From Eucommia ulmoides (Eukaryota; Streptophyta; Magnoliopsida; Garryales; Eucommiaceae), in the NCBI GenBank assembly GCA_016647705.1, contig CM028326.1, positions 19,972,401 through 20,036,400 on the forward strand: a DNA stretch of 64,000 nt. Reading direction: 5' to 3'. Shown here piece after piece: positions 1-10,331 of this stretch (position 1 is the stretch's first letter; each line of letters starts with the position of its first letter). The notes beneath the pieces were generated by a model. That model worked only from the letters and a program-made list of their open reading frames with translations. It searched no databases and was not told where the DNA came from. Position numbers and translations under genes: made by a program.

Positions 1-38
1 ACTTTAAAAAAAAATAAAAATAAAAAAATTTATCCCAT

Positions 39-113
39 GAGATCTTGGGGTTGGCACACCCAGGATCTCAGTTTCCTGGCCTGCCAATCCCGAATTACAT
101 GTATTCCGTAATT
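39..113. repeat. three interleaved short inverted repeats
   Basis: GAGATCTTGG (39-48) pairs with CCAGGATCTC (60-69). GGTTGGCA (49-56) pairs with TGCCAATCC (82-90) with one mismatch. AATTAC (93-98) pairs with GTAATT (108-113). Arms 1 and 2 overlap as a pseudoknot-like pair rather than nesting. The function is unknown. Confidence 0.5.
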
Positions 114-444
114 AAGTTAGAACAAATTCGGTGTCAGAATTTTTATTTTTTTTTATTTATTAGGTAAAGAACTCTCTTAATACGTCCATACGGCAAGTGA
201 ATTCTTATTTCAATTCTCTTTTGGGATTGAGATAAGTTTTTGCTTTTTTTTTTTTTTTTCCCGAATCAATACCTTCAACCATGGTTAAAAAAAATCTTGT
301 TAGTCTCATCTCGGAGGATTGGCACCACAACTCTTTTTGGGGACTACTAAAGATGTTTTCTTGGGCCACACAAAGTGAAGCAGTAGAATTGTTTAATCTA
401 GAATAACCAATCTCACCCCTTTTGAGGTGGCCATTTTTGTCAAA

Positions 445-555
445 AACAATTCAGCTTCTATAAGTACATTTATTTGTTGGTATCTCTTTATCTTCTATTT
501 AACAATTCAGCTTCTATAAGTACATTTATTTTTTTGGTATCTCTTTATCTTCTAT
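445..555. repeat. tandem duplication of about 55 bp
   Basis: A 54-55 bp unit beginning AACAATTCAGC and ending CTTTATCTTCTAT occurs at 445-498 and again at 501-555, nearly identical. The second copy runs directly into a TATAAATA box. Duplicated upstream blocks of this kind are common in LTR U3 enhancers, but no retroelement body is visible here. Confidence 0.75.
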
Positions 556-560
556 AAATA
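553..560 (+). promoter_or_regulatory. TATA-like box after a duplicated block
   Basis: TATAAATA follows the duplicated block and precedes a CA-rich segment with a purine-rich stretch near 640-665. It fits a plant core promoter or LTR U3 promoter. No ORF downstream supports a gene, so this is a sequence-pattern call only. Confidence 0.35.
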
Positions 561-2276
561 GAGGATTTCATTTTCATTTCAAAATCACTCCGTTACTCAA
601 TTATCACTTGCATCATCATCGAAACACATATACATTTATACAGAAGAATCAGTGAGAGTTTAAACATAAGTTCAGGTTGCCAAAATTTTTGGTTTCAAGT
701 ACTTGTAATGAAAATTTGAGATCTTTATACCATGATAGGCAAATGTCCATTCAACCATTAGTACCAACGTAGAGGCACGAATTTATTTTAAGGACACAGA
801 GTTAAACTCTACCATCGATCTACTTAATCTTTCTTCATGGATTGAATAACCTCTAAATCTATATTTAACATTCACTAAACCGGCATTTTTTGTTCTACAA
901 GTCTTACTTGTTTAGTATTTTCATATCCTGATTCCATAACTGTCGAGTGAATGTTCGTTGCATGTTTCATATCTTATATCTATTTATACTCAGTGAATGT
1001 TAGTTTCATATCCTAATGTGAATGTTCATTACATTATTCCTATCCTAAATTTTCCTAAATTTGTTTCAATATATACACAGTAAACATTCATATAGTTTTA
1101 AGAATTTGTTTTTACTATCCCTATATGTTTAGTAAACTTTTAATTTGTAACTTTTTATGCGTTATTAATTTAATTTCAATGATTAATTAATAATTCCAAT
1201 AATGTCTACCAACAAGAGGGTCAGACAGCCATAGAACTCCTTCATCCCCCAAGCTTCCATACAAATAAGTTGAAAGAAGTACTAAATGATTGATGAAATT
1301 ATTGATAAAGATAATGGCATGTAAAGGTTCTTGGTACGTCCTTGGTCCCCCATCCCCATGTTTAGGGGGACGGTCAGCTGGGAAAGGACACAACAAATCA
1401 TTTTTTGTGGGCTCTAAAGTCTAAATCTCGTTGTCATTGCCATATTTGTAGCATGTCCTGATGAATAAATTTTTATGCTAATAGTAATTTATTTCCTTAG
1501 GATTAGTTCATTTGCACTTATCTCCTAATGATTTTTTTTTTTTTGGCACTTACCCCTTGTGGTCTTAAACTAATGTGCAACAATTACATTTTCCGTTAAC
1601 TTTAACGGTCAACAGACAGAAGTCAACTAAAATTCGTTAAATAGTGTGAAATGATATTTATACCTTTAAAAAAATTTTGTAAGGAAAGTTTTTATATATT
1701 CAAAAACGTAAGGGGCTAATGTGTATTTTGTTTATTTCATCTTTTTCCTTCTTGGCTTGGAACAGTGGCTCCTCCGGTGAACACTCTCTCTCCAGCGAGG
1801 CTTATCCTGCAAAATTTCTCTCTCACCCACATACCCTGAAGTCACTCTCTCTCCCACTCTCACTAGATCTCTCTCTTACCCTTGCTCTCACAAATCGCAG
1901 CACCGTCTTCCTCTATCGCCTAAGGTAAGAGTTCTCCCCTCTCTCTCTTTCTCATCCTCTTCTCCTCCTTTTGCTCTCTTCTTGTAGGCGGCCACCACCA
2001 TTGATCCATTGTCTCTACAGCAACACCGTCCATCATCATCGAGTTCAAATCTGCCCAAATTCAGGTCGCCGTCTTCCTCCATCGCCATAGACGTCTTCCT
2101 CGCCACTCCATTGCCATCACCTTTGCCCGATTGTAAGAGTTTGAAGAAGCTCCGAAACTGTGGCAACAAAGAAATAGTGATGACCAAAAAAATCTCCAAC
2201 GGCAATTGGTACCTCTCGATTCAACAATCGATGTCCATCCATCGATGAGATCCACGCTCCGATCTACCGATCTTTG

Positions 2277-2309
2277 TGTGTGTGTGGTGTGTGTGTGTGT
2301 GTGTGTGTG
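2277..2309. repeat. GT microsatellite
   Basis: An interrupted (GT)n run lies inside the inverted-repeat element, just before the GC-rich minisatellite. Confidence 0.9.
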
Positions 2310-2340
2310 ATGCGTGGTGGCGTGGATGTTATGAGTGGCC

Positions 2341-2520
2341 AGCGCAGTGGATAGTGGTCGGCATGGGGGTGTGACACAGATGTTTGGAGTGGCATGGTAG
2401 ATAGTGGCCGGCATGGGGGTGCAGCGTGGATATTTGGAGTGGCCACGTAGTGGATGGTAGCCGGCATGTGTGTATGGTTGGGTTGGGGGTGGCCGGCGTG
2501 GTGAATGGTCGCCGGTGTAG
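2341..2520. repeat. GC-rich minisatellite of about 60 bp, three degenerate copies
   Basis: Units at 2341-2400, 2401-2460 and 2461-2520 share the phrase GGCCGGCATG(GGGGTG) and TTTGGAGTGGC. The first two are clearly alike and the third is diverged. Confidence 0.6.
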
Positions 2521-2806
2521 GGGTGATTGCTATCCAGAAGAAAGAGAGAAGAAAGATGATGAATAGTATCTTAAAATAAACCTTGACCCATTAATTTTCA
2601 CCAAATTTACAAATAGATCCCATTCAATTAATTAGAACAAAATGATAAAATTATTCTTAATTTCAATGTGAACTAATACAATTACCCCTAATTTTAACCG
2701 TTGTAATTTAGTTCAAGACCACAGGAGGTAAGTGCAAATCAGTCAAACTACAAAAGGTAAGTGCAAATCAACTAAATTACGGGACGTAAAGTGCTATTAA
2801 TCCTAA

Positions 2807-3383
2807 ATTTTTTACTTGTCTTCTCACTTTGGCTTATTTGATAACTTTATTAATCGCTTAAAATTTAATTATTATTATTTTTTTATTATTATTTTTTTTT
2901 TATATTAAAAGGTTTGATAATACACTTGATTATCACTTAATACAATAAGCATCTACTAATTTTAAACTAAGATTTATATTAAGATTTTTAGGTTACTCTC
3001 CTTTTACCTTTTGTACATTAAGAGGCTGATTTTATATTATTAATTTTTTAAATGTACAACTTTCTCCTCTTGAGTTTAAGTTTTATTTTGCATCCATTTT
3101 TCTTATTTATTTATTATTATATAGTAAGGTGTGCGCAGAACAATTTACGCGCACCTCAACTAATCACTTCTCCGACGATCTTAAAGACACAATCCCCCAC
3201 ATCGACCTAATACATTCAAAATTTAATCCCTGGAGTGATCCCCGTTTATCAATTCATATAACGTTGTAAAAGAATATCAAAATTCAAAATTTTAAATATA
3301 TACCTTGAAATGCCAAAAATATCTCAAATACTTTGAAATGTACACCCTCTCTTTTACTGGCCCTAGACTCAAATCACAAATAT
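2807..3383. other. AT-rich intergenic DNA with a dispersed repeat fragment
   Basis: No gene. Poly-T and ATT runs occupy 2870-2910. From about 3128 to 3240 the sequence resembles the segments near 37566-37690 and 43568-43700: shared phrases include ACTTACGCGCAC-like, GACGATCTTAA, and TACATTCAAAATTT. It is therefore a fragment of a dispersed repeat family present at least three times here. Confidence 0.5.
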
Positions 3384-3386
3384 GAA

Positions 3387-3990
3387 GGCCCCGTTTGGTT
3401 AGTGTTCCCAACCCAACCTAACCCAACCTAAAAATTTTGAGTTTGATTTTTAGGAACACGTTTAGCAAACATAAAACTCAACCCAACCCAATTCAAAAAA
3501 TAGGAATTGATTCTCAAAATCCTAAAGAAACTAGAAACAAAAAAAAGTTGTTTCTTTTTATGCCTAAAAAATTCAACCCAAAGTTCTCAACTTTCGTCCG
3601 GCCGACCACTACCACCCACCACCGTCCGCCGTCGCCGGTCACCATCTGGCGACCATCGCCAGCGACCGACTGCCATCTCCGGCCACCGTCCGGCGACCTT
3701 TCGCCGTCTCCGGCCACCGTCCGGCGACCGTCGCCAGCCGTCCGGCCACCTCCGCCGGCGGCGGCCATCCGGTCACCGTCTAACACCGCCGGCACCGTTG
3801 CCAAACACACAAAAAAATTTCAAAAAAAATAATATTAGTTTTCGGATAAAATCGTTACCAAACACATTCTGTTCTCAGCACAAAATAAGAATTGTCATTA
3901 CCAAACGTAATTCTGTTTCCAAAATTCTCAACTCAACCCAACTCATTCCAATTAGGTTCAGAAAAGTGAAAACACTAACCAAACGCCACC
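3387..3990. mobile_element. PIF/Harbinger-like non-autonomous element (copy 1)
   Basis: The ends are inverted repeats: GGCCCCGTTTGGTTAGTGTT at 3387 and, on the other strand, GGTGGCGTTTGGTTAGTGTT ending at 3990. The element is flanked by GAA on both sides (3384-3386 and 3991-3993), a 3-bp target duplication as expected for Harbinger, although the usual TWA is not used. Subterminal copies of CGTTACCAAACAC or a close variant occur near 3851 and 3893. The 230-bp core is very GC-rich, built on CCGGCGACC-type words, and produces long but meaningless frames on both strands. No transposase is present. It is related, in reverse orientation, to the element at 7962-8719. Confidence 0.75.
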
Positions 3991-3993
3991 GAA

Positions 3994-4843
3994 ATTACCT
4001 AGCTTGTTGGCTTAGTGGATTGAACCCTTCAACGCTAGGAACGCTACCATGGCCAGCCTTTTTGTGTTCTGACAGTTAGCGAATCCAATCATTTGAGTCT
4101 TCAATTAATACACTATTTCTTTACCTAGCTTCCTTGATGTCTATTGCCCTAACCTGATCTGATGAACAAAGACAGACATTTTATGCATGCAGATAAGTGC
4201 ATTTTGATTAATGAAGAAATTAAGGTCGACAAAATAATCCTTCTTTTTCTTTTCTTTAAACCCATCCAATCAAATTCTCTATTATTTTACCCTTCAAATA
4301 ACTAACATACATATCTCACGAAGGGAGATGGCAGAGGCAATGGACGCCGAGGTAGGGGGCGGGGGTGGACAGCGTTGTAGGGGTGAGGGTGGGGTTGTTA
4401 GTGATATTTTTAATAAATAAAAGGGTGAACAAGTAATCTAATTTTTTTTTTTTCTAATAAGGATAATATTTTTTAACATTATTTAGGGTTTTTTTTTTTT
4501 TTTTTTTAAATAGACTGTGCATATAGAATTGCGCAAATACCTCTTAGAAAATTTTGATAACAAGTTTATAATATAAAAAATAACTCTAATGTACATTCAT
4601 CTTCTCGTATAGCCTTTTTTTTTGAAGGAGCATTCACCTAGCCATCATATTTTAGTATCAAAACTAACAAATTTTTTCAATGCACCAAGCAATCATTTTA
4701 AAATATATGGTCTGTTTTGCCCCTATTAAAGTGTTGTTAATTTCCATTCTTGATCAATCAACAATTTCATTTATATGCATACCTTAATTTGCAAAACGGC
4801 TACTATACGTATTTGTAAGAAAAACAATAGATAAAAATCCATA
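3994..4843. other. intergenic, no gene seen
   Basis: AT-rich with long poly-T runs (4440-4510). A short GC-rich island at 4325-4400 (GGGGGCGGGGG-like) has no coding signature. Confidence 0.6.
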
Positions 4844-5004
4844 TTATATTCAACATAATATGAGTTATAAGACGAAAAAAAAATATATTGTTGCATTTGT
4901 TTCTTGGTGTTTCATATAACATGAATTGCTAGTAAAATAGGGTATATGTCTTACATGAAGCACACAATCATAACGCTCGTCTTTTATTTGGATGTTGAAT
5001 ATAA
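4844..5004. repeat. inverted-repeat-ended unit, copy 1
   Basis: The unit starts TTATATTCAACAT (4844-4856) and ends with the exact reverse complement ATGTTGAATATAA (4992-5004). It contains a TATAAGACGAAAAAAA-like phrase and a GAAGCACACAAT-like phrase that recur in the next unit. Size and ends suit a small MITE, but no target duplication is evident. Confidence 0.6.
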
Positions 5005-5037
5005 CATTCTTTTTTTTAGCATCAAATATAAATTTAT

Positions 5038-5198
5038 GTTATATTCAACATGGTATGTCTTATAAGACGAAAAAAATACATTGTTATATTGTATGTTTGT
5101 ATAACATATAACATGAACTGCTTGTAAACTAATGTATATGTTTTTGTCTTTTGCGAAGCGCACAATTAACTCTTGTCTTTGTTTGGATGTTGAATATA
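5038..5198. repeat. inverted-repeat-ended unit, copy 2
   Basis: A diverged direct copy of the preceding unit, starting GTTATATTCAACAT and ending ATGTTGAATATA. The 33-bp gap between the units is AT-rich. The pair could be a tandem duplication or two insertions of the same MITE. Confidence 0.6.
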
Positions 5199-5204
5199 GT
5201 ATTC

Positions 5205-6590
5205 GTTAATTGGGACTGTTGTTATTTATGGAAACTATTTTTTGTTAACATCATTTAGTAAGAAAAATGTACTAATAAATTTTTGTGAATCTTTTGGGGG
5301 TATTTTGGACATGAATTTTTGGCCTTTTTAAAATTGGAATTAAATAGTTCTAAAAGTCAAGTTAGTGAGATTAGTTGGTTTAAGCGCAAATAATTGATAT
5401 CAATTGGTAATTTGATTCTCAATATACGTCCACCCCATAAATTTTTCTTTCTTTAAATTGCAAAGAACATCCTCAAATTCACATTCAATTGAGTTACCAA
5501 AAATCTCTTATCACATAATTTTAGAAACATTGAACTTAATGCACTTGTAATTTTAAACGAATTAAAATGAATATTTAAAAAATGAACAATTCATTCGATG
5601 GTCTCATTTTTATACTATTTTTACAGTCGTATCTCATCATCTTTTGAACTTAATTTGTAATCTTAAAAACAATTATAACTAAAAAATGTAGTTGATTATA
5701 ACTAAAATCAAAAAGAAATATTTTAGCTACAAAGTAGGTGGTGGTAACGACGACGACATCAACAACGGGTAGATTAAGCAACAATGGGACTACAAATTAA
5801 TTATTTTTTCTATTGTTGTTTCGATAGGAAAGAAAATATTTGACTTTAATATAATTTACTATTTTACCATTATATATTACAAAAAAAATAAAAATTTCTA
5901 TTATTAATAATAGAATTTTTAATTCACCGCCTTCTTTAAAAAACTACCCATTTTCTTCCATTTTCTTCCAAAATTGCGTGGAAAAAATTTCCTTAGAAAA
6001 TTATTCATTTCCTACCAATTTTCTATTTCCTTCCATATTCCATTCATTCTAGACAAAAAAAAAAATTCATCTTATTTTTCTTTTCTTTTTCTTATCTATT
6101 CTTTTTTACACCCAAACAAACATATCCAAAAAATGTAGTATAGAGTAGAACATAGAATTAATTAGGAAAAATATATTATTTTATCCTCAAATGATATAGA
6201 AATTATAAAATAGGCCCCCAACTACTATAATAAAAAAATTTAATCCCCACAGATGTTTTAGAAAATAGTCATATTTTCTTTTACCATCATTTTCTCATAA
6301 TTTACATAAAATATCATTCTGTAAAATATAGTAAGACGTGAACATTCAAAATTTTATGGGCTATTTTTAAACAATTTAATACACTCTAACAAGGTAATTG
6401 TGCTATTGTGAATGCTCACAATTTTTTAGATGAACAAATATGTTATTGGTTATGTACACACGTTTTTCTACTTTACATTCTTTTGTTATATTCACAAAAA
6501 CTACAGAAAGAACATTTGCATTTTTTAGTTATGAAAATTTTTCGTTTTTTAGTTATGAACATTCATACTACTATTTAAAATAGTTGTGAA
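5205..6590. other. AT-rich intergenic DNA
   Basis: No gene. AT content is very high with homopolymer runs. Phrases near 6180-6290 may be the left part of the next repeat-rich element, because a phrase AAATAGTCAT occurs here and, inverted, near 7741-7757. Confidence 0.5.
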
Positions 6591-7690
6591 TATTTAAGAA
6601 AAAAAAGTATAAAAAAATTGAAAAATTAAAACTAAAATCAGCCAAGAAAAACAAATCAAAACATTGAAAATAAACCAAAGGATCAACAAAAACAATCGGT
6701 ATGAACATTCACCAAACCACAATGAATATTCGCAAAAAAAAAAAAAATCAATATGAATGTTCATCAAAGCATAAAAAACATTTACCAAAAAACAATCGAT
6801 ATGAACATTCAGAAAGAACAAACAAAATCAACAAAAGAACATTCATAATGAATAAACAAAACTCCATAAAAATCAACAAAGACCAACAAATCAAAACAAA
6901 TATGAAACAGTGAAGTATGTTTTTCGATCTGGAATTTTTCAGATCTAAAAAATTCCAGAGGCGCAACCAACAACAACAAATCAAAAGCATTTAAAAAAAA
7001 ACTAAGATAGGCGAAAAAAAAATCGGTGCAAACATTCATCAAAACATAATGAACCTTCACCAAACACGCATCGGTATGAACATTCACAAAAAAAAAAAAA
7101 AAAAAAAAAGAAAGAAAAACCATCAAACAAGAACAATCACATTCACAATAAACAACAAACTTCAGATATGGAATTTTCCAGATTTGAAAATTCAAGATCT
7201 TGAATTTTTTAGATCTGAAAATTCCACATAGAGAGAGTGTGACTTCTTGAGAAAACGACATCAGAAGAAGGCTGATGAAGATGATGGTAACAATAACGGT
7301 TGGAGAAATGAAGACGTAAGAGGAGGGGAAAGAGAGGGTTGCGGCCAACTTCAAATCTAGAATTTTCCAAATCTAAAAATTCCACAGAAAGAGAGGCCGA
7401 GAAAAAAACGTCAGAAGAAGCCAAACGAAGACAATGATGGCAGCGGATGTCAATAGTGGCGACGAAGACGAAGAAGGTAAATGAAGACGATGAACATAGG
7501 CGGCGACAACAACCTTGGTTCGCTTGGCTTCGACTTTTTCAGTAGTGATGGTTGCAGCGACGGATGTGAACAGAGGTGGCGGCGACATTGGGCTTCGACT
7601 TAGGCGGTGGTGATGGTGGGAGTTGCAGCTGAAAATTGGAGAAAGAGAGAGAAGGCGGCTAAAAATGAGAAATGAAGGAAAATATTAGGG
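6590..7690. mobile_element. degenerate repeat-rich non-autonomous element
   Basis: The left half is a degenerate array of GAACATTC-containing phrases such as TATGAACATTCACCAAAC, interleaved with poly-A. The middle has three copies of a palindrome-like module around GGAATTTTTCAGATCT (about 6924-6957, 7160-7228, 7350-7383). The right half (7230-7680) is GC-richer with GAAGACGATGA and GGCGGCGAC words. Frames on the minus strand, including one of 181 codons at 6809-7354, are hydrophobic translations of the poly-A/GAACATTC repeats and are not credible proteins. Possible ends near 6180 and 7790 share short inverted similarity. I infer a decayed DNA transposon, family unassigned. Confidence 0.4.
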
Positions 7691-7958
7691 TTCTTCATTA
7701 TATATAAAAGTTATAACGGTTTTTAGAAAGAACTAAATTACAACATGACTATTTAAAAAGCATTCTTTACTAAATTAACTCTTAAATAAGGGTTAAACAT
7801 GTTCCAAGATTTGTAGCCTAGTGATTTGTTATAACTTCCTTTGCAGAAGGTCTAGATTTCAATTCTCTCCCAATATAAATACCTATAAAAAATAAGAGTA
7901 AAAAAATAAAATTAAAAAAAAATTAACTAACCCTTAAATTTTTTTAGTAATGATTAAT
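7691..7958. other. intergenic, no gene seen
   Basis: AT-rich sequence between the repeat-rich element and the Harbinger-like element. No motif recognised. Confidence 0.6.
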
Positions 7959-7961
7959 TTA

Positions 7962-8719
7962 GGTGGCGTTTGGTAACCGTTTCTGTTTCCATTCCAGCAG
8001 TGGGATGGGAATGGGATGGGATGGGATGGGAATTTTGTTTTCTTTTTGGGAATAGAATTGCGTTTGGTAACGATAATTTTTTTTTTTTTTATTTTGGGAA
8101 GGGAATTGTGTTTGGTAACGATTTTATCCTAATTTTTTTTTTTTTTCTTTTTTTTTCTGTTTTGGCCTGACGGCAGTGGCGCCGTCACCGGCCGGCCGGC
8201 GGTGCTCCGACGCTGTCACCGACCGCCGGCGGTGTTCCGGCGACGGCCGCCGGCGCTTCAGCAAGGCCGGCTGGCGGTGCCCCCCCGCCGGCGATGACCG
8301 GACGGCGGTGGCACCGGCGACACCGGCCGAAAAACAATGGCGCCGTCGCCGGCGACCGCCGGAAGTGGCCTGAAAATTTCCGGCCGGCTGGTGACCGGCG
8401 ACGGTCGCCGGAGATGACCGGCGGCTGCGGCGGACGGTGGCCGGCGGCGGCGGACGGTGGTCGGCGGTGGTCGGCGGCGGCGGGCGGTGGTCGGCCGGTA
8501 GGTGAATAGTGACCATGGGTTTTGGGAATGGAATGGGAATAATGAGAAACAACTTTTTTTTGTTTCTCATTTCTTAAGAAAAAAGTGGGCACAATTCTCA
8601 AATGGTAATGAAATGGAAACAGAAACAAAAATTACCAAACGCTATTCACAAACAGAATTCCCAAAAATCTGGGAATGGAATGGGAATTTCTAAGATGGGA
8701 TGGGTTACCAAACGGAGCC
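7962..8719. mobile_element. PIF/Harbinger-like non-autonomous element (copy 2) with TTA target duplication
   Basis: The left end GGTGGCGTTTGGTAACC and the right end, read on the minus strand, GGCTCCGTTTGGTAACCC form terminal inverted repeats. TTA lies directly outside both ends (7959-7961 and 8720-8722), the classic Harbinger/Tourist target. Subterminal GTTTGGTAACGAT copies lie near 8063 and 8110. The core (8170-8500) is extremely GC-rich, built on GCCGGCGACGG and GGCGGTGG words. It shares with copy 1, in opposite orientation, the phrase GAAACAACTTTTTTTTGTTT and the GGTCGGCCGG neighbourhood. The overlapping frames of up to 148 codons on both strands come from the GC-rich repeats and have no transposase motif. 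Confidence 0.85.
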
Positions 8720-8722
8720 TTA

Positions 8723-9475
8723 GTTCACTTGCAATAGTTAAAAATAATCAAACAAATTTAGTGAAATTCAACTAAATTCATAAAACTTCTATAGTGAATT
8801 TACGAATCTAGTGCAAAATGAAGTGAAATAAATTAAACTAAAGTAAATTATTAGTTGAACTTCGAATTAAACTTTTCTTTTGCATAGTTCTAAAGATTAT
8901 TTTAGTTGTCCAACGTTATTTTAGCCGAAATGTTCAACATAATATGTTTTTAAAAATAAATAAAGAAAAATATTAATGTTAATATTTATAAATAATTTAA
9001 TTATATATTAAATTATAATGTTAATAAATTATTTAAAGGGTAAATTAATTTTATTTCTTATTTTACACAACACTTTCAAACCGCTTCCTATCAAATTTTT
9101 GTACTTAATTTGTATTTCCAATTTTAGGTGGAAGTGTTCCCACCGCTGGACTACTGCCACACCGTTGTTGGAACATCACCGCCACGGTCGGCCAACCGTC
9201 ACTGGTCACTGCAGTCGATCGCCACCCCACCATCAAGAATGCCCCTAAAATGCATGATTATTTATTCAGTAATTTTAGTAACAATCAAATGAATATTTCA
9301 TAATAACCAACTGCGTTGCCGGACTTCCACCGACCACCACTCCACCGAAAATGTCACTAAAACATGATCATGGTTTAGTGATTTTGTGATTTTAATTACA
9401 TTAAAACAACTATATAATTCTTAACAATAATAAATAAAAAATAGTTACAATTAACTATAATGATAAAAAAAATTA
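8723..9475. other. intergenic DNA, 5' flank of the gypsy insertion
   Basis: No gene. Two loosely similar segments, near 9130-9290 and 9305-9390, share CCACCG-rich and CCTAAAATGCATGAT/CACTAAAACATGAT phrases. The end of this stretch and the sequence from 37003 were contiguous before the gypsy element inserted. Confidence 0.5.
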
Positions 9476-9480
9476 CAAAT
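9476..9480. repeat. 5' target-site duplication CAAAT
   Basis: CAAAT immediately precedes the first LTR and recurs immediately after LTR2 (36998-37002) and after LTR3 (42996-43000). Confidence 0.85.
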
Positions 9481-10259
9481 TGATGAGGGTATTTTTGGGC
9501 GTCACAGAATCAGCACTAGGGCCCCAACCACGTGTCTACCATTGCGTGACGTGACCACATTCAGGAAACCAAAATGTTATGCAGGAGCATACACCAGCCA
9601 AAGCTCCTTTCTTGGAATCTCCTTCGCACGCAGGAAGGAGCAATAAGCCCTGCACGAATGCTGCCGCCCAGAATTCTGCGTCGCTACTCTAGGTGGCCAA
9701 CTTCGGGGACTTAGCTATTTATCTCAAATGAAATACCATTTCAGTTCGTTTTTCCTCTAGGACCCTGCGGATCTCCTCCACCAAAACTCTTTCACAAGCC
9801 TGGCACAAGCTCGCTGGCTAGCCTAGATGGGCCCGAAAGCCCAAGCTTAGTGATTATCTCTTAAATGTCATGGATTATTGGTTAAACACATGGTTTTTCT
9901 TAATTAGTTGTGTTTAGTCTCGATTAGGTAAAACTAATAATCTCCAATGCCTATAAATACGAGGGGCTCTACAAGCCTGAGATAACGCTCAATCGTTGTT
10001 TATATACATGACGCATTTTTGTATCTTTTCTTTCTGAGCTCTTACTCTTACGCCGGAGGGGTTTTGTTAGGACAAATCCCGGCTCAGCTTTGTGCAAGTG
10101 CAACCCACCGATGAACAGAACTCTGGACTTCAGGATAATAGTTACAGCTCACTTAAAAGAATTTTCAACTCCAGCTAAGCAACTCCACCTCAACTGGAAG
10201 ACCCACCTGTCATATGGCTGGACCATACTCGAGATATTGACTACTTTGGGACACCAACA
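9481..10259 (+). repeat. gypsy 5' LTR (LTR1)
   Basis: Starts TGATGAGGGTATTTTTGG and ends ACACCAACA (TG...CA). It aligns along its length with LTR2 (36192-36997) and LTR3 (42188-42995), though about 30 bp shorter. It contains a TATA box (9951-9960) and a CTGAGCTCTTACTCT phrase in R/U5 shared by all three. Confidence 0.9.
9951..9960 (+). promoter_or_regulatory. LTR TATA box
   Basis: CTATAAATAC in the U3 of LTR1. LTR3 keeps CTATAAATAC (about 42664-42673), while LTR2 has the damaged form CTATAAAGAA. It would have driven genomic RNA synthesis on the + strand. Confidence 0.7.
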
Positions 10260-10283
10260 GTTTGGCACTGTCTGTGGGAACCA
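10260..10283 (+). other. gypsy primer-binding site (degenerate)
   Basis: Directly after LTR1 comes G followed by TTTGGCACTGTCTGTGGGAA, a variant of the TGGCGCCGTCTGTGGGAA type used by many plant gypsy elements. The cognate tRNA is not assigned with confidence. Confidence 0.65.
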
Positions 10284-10331
10284 TTCAAAAAGCCTTCCCC
10301 TGATCATTACTCCCTACTCAGTTGAGTCTAG

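Larger units (their letters stand above)
1..1496. other. AT-rich intergenic DNA without a recognisable gene
   Basis: No coding frame resembles a known protein here. The stretch is AT-rich with many poly-A and poly-T runs. It holds a cluster of inverted repeats (39-113), a tandem duplication just upstream of a TATA-like box (445-560), and otherwise featureless sequence. A 69-codon minus frame at 1187-1396 shows no family motif and is treated as chance. The promoter-like arrangement could be a fragment of an LTR or other repeat, but no matching coding region follows it. Confidence 0.6.
1497..2806. mobile_element. non-autonomous DNA transposon with long imperfect terminal inverted repeats
   Basis: The left end begins TTAGGATTA (1497-1505) and the right end closes with its complement TAATCCTAA (2798-2806). 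The similarity continues inward imperfectly for over 100 bp: both ends carry the phrase TGCACTTACC followed by CCTGTGGTCTT or a close variant in opposite orientation, then an A/T-rich block. The interior is GC-richer (CT-rich near 1790-1990, then GT and GGCCGGCATGGG repeats) and has no transposase. Long degenerate terminal repeats around unrelated GC-rich filler suggest a Mutator-like, possibly Pack-MULE, element, but I see no clear 9-bp target duplication. Short frames in both strands of the interior match nothing I recognise. Confidence 0.6.

Noticed and set aside
1187..1396. 69-codon minus frame as a host exon
   Set aside because: No motif, splice context or related sequence seen; length is expected by chance.
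3507..4079. 190-codon plus frame and an overlapping minus frame in the GC-rich element
   Set aside because: Translations of CCGGCGACC-type repeats, open on both strands, with no conserved motif. They lie inside a non-autonomous DNA transposon.
6809..7354. 181-codon minus frame, Phe- and Leu-rich, membrane-protein-like
   Set aside because: Generated by poly-A (read as Phe/Lys) and GAACATTC repeats on the opposite strand; no transmembrane protein family resemblance.
8124..8628. Frames of 147-148 codons on the minus strand, rich in Pro, Arg and Ala
   Set aside because: Low-complexity output of the GC-rich Harbinger-like core; several frames are open at once.
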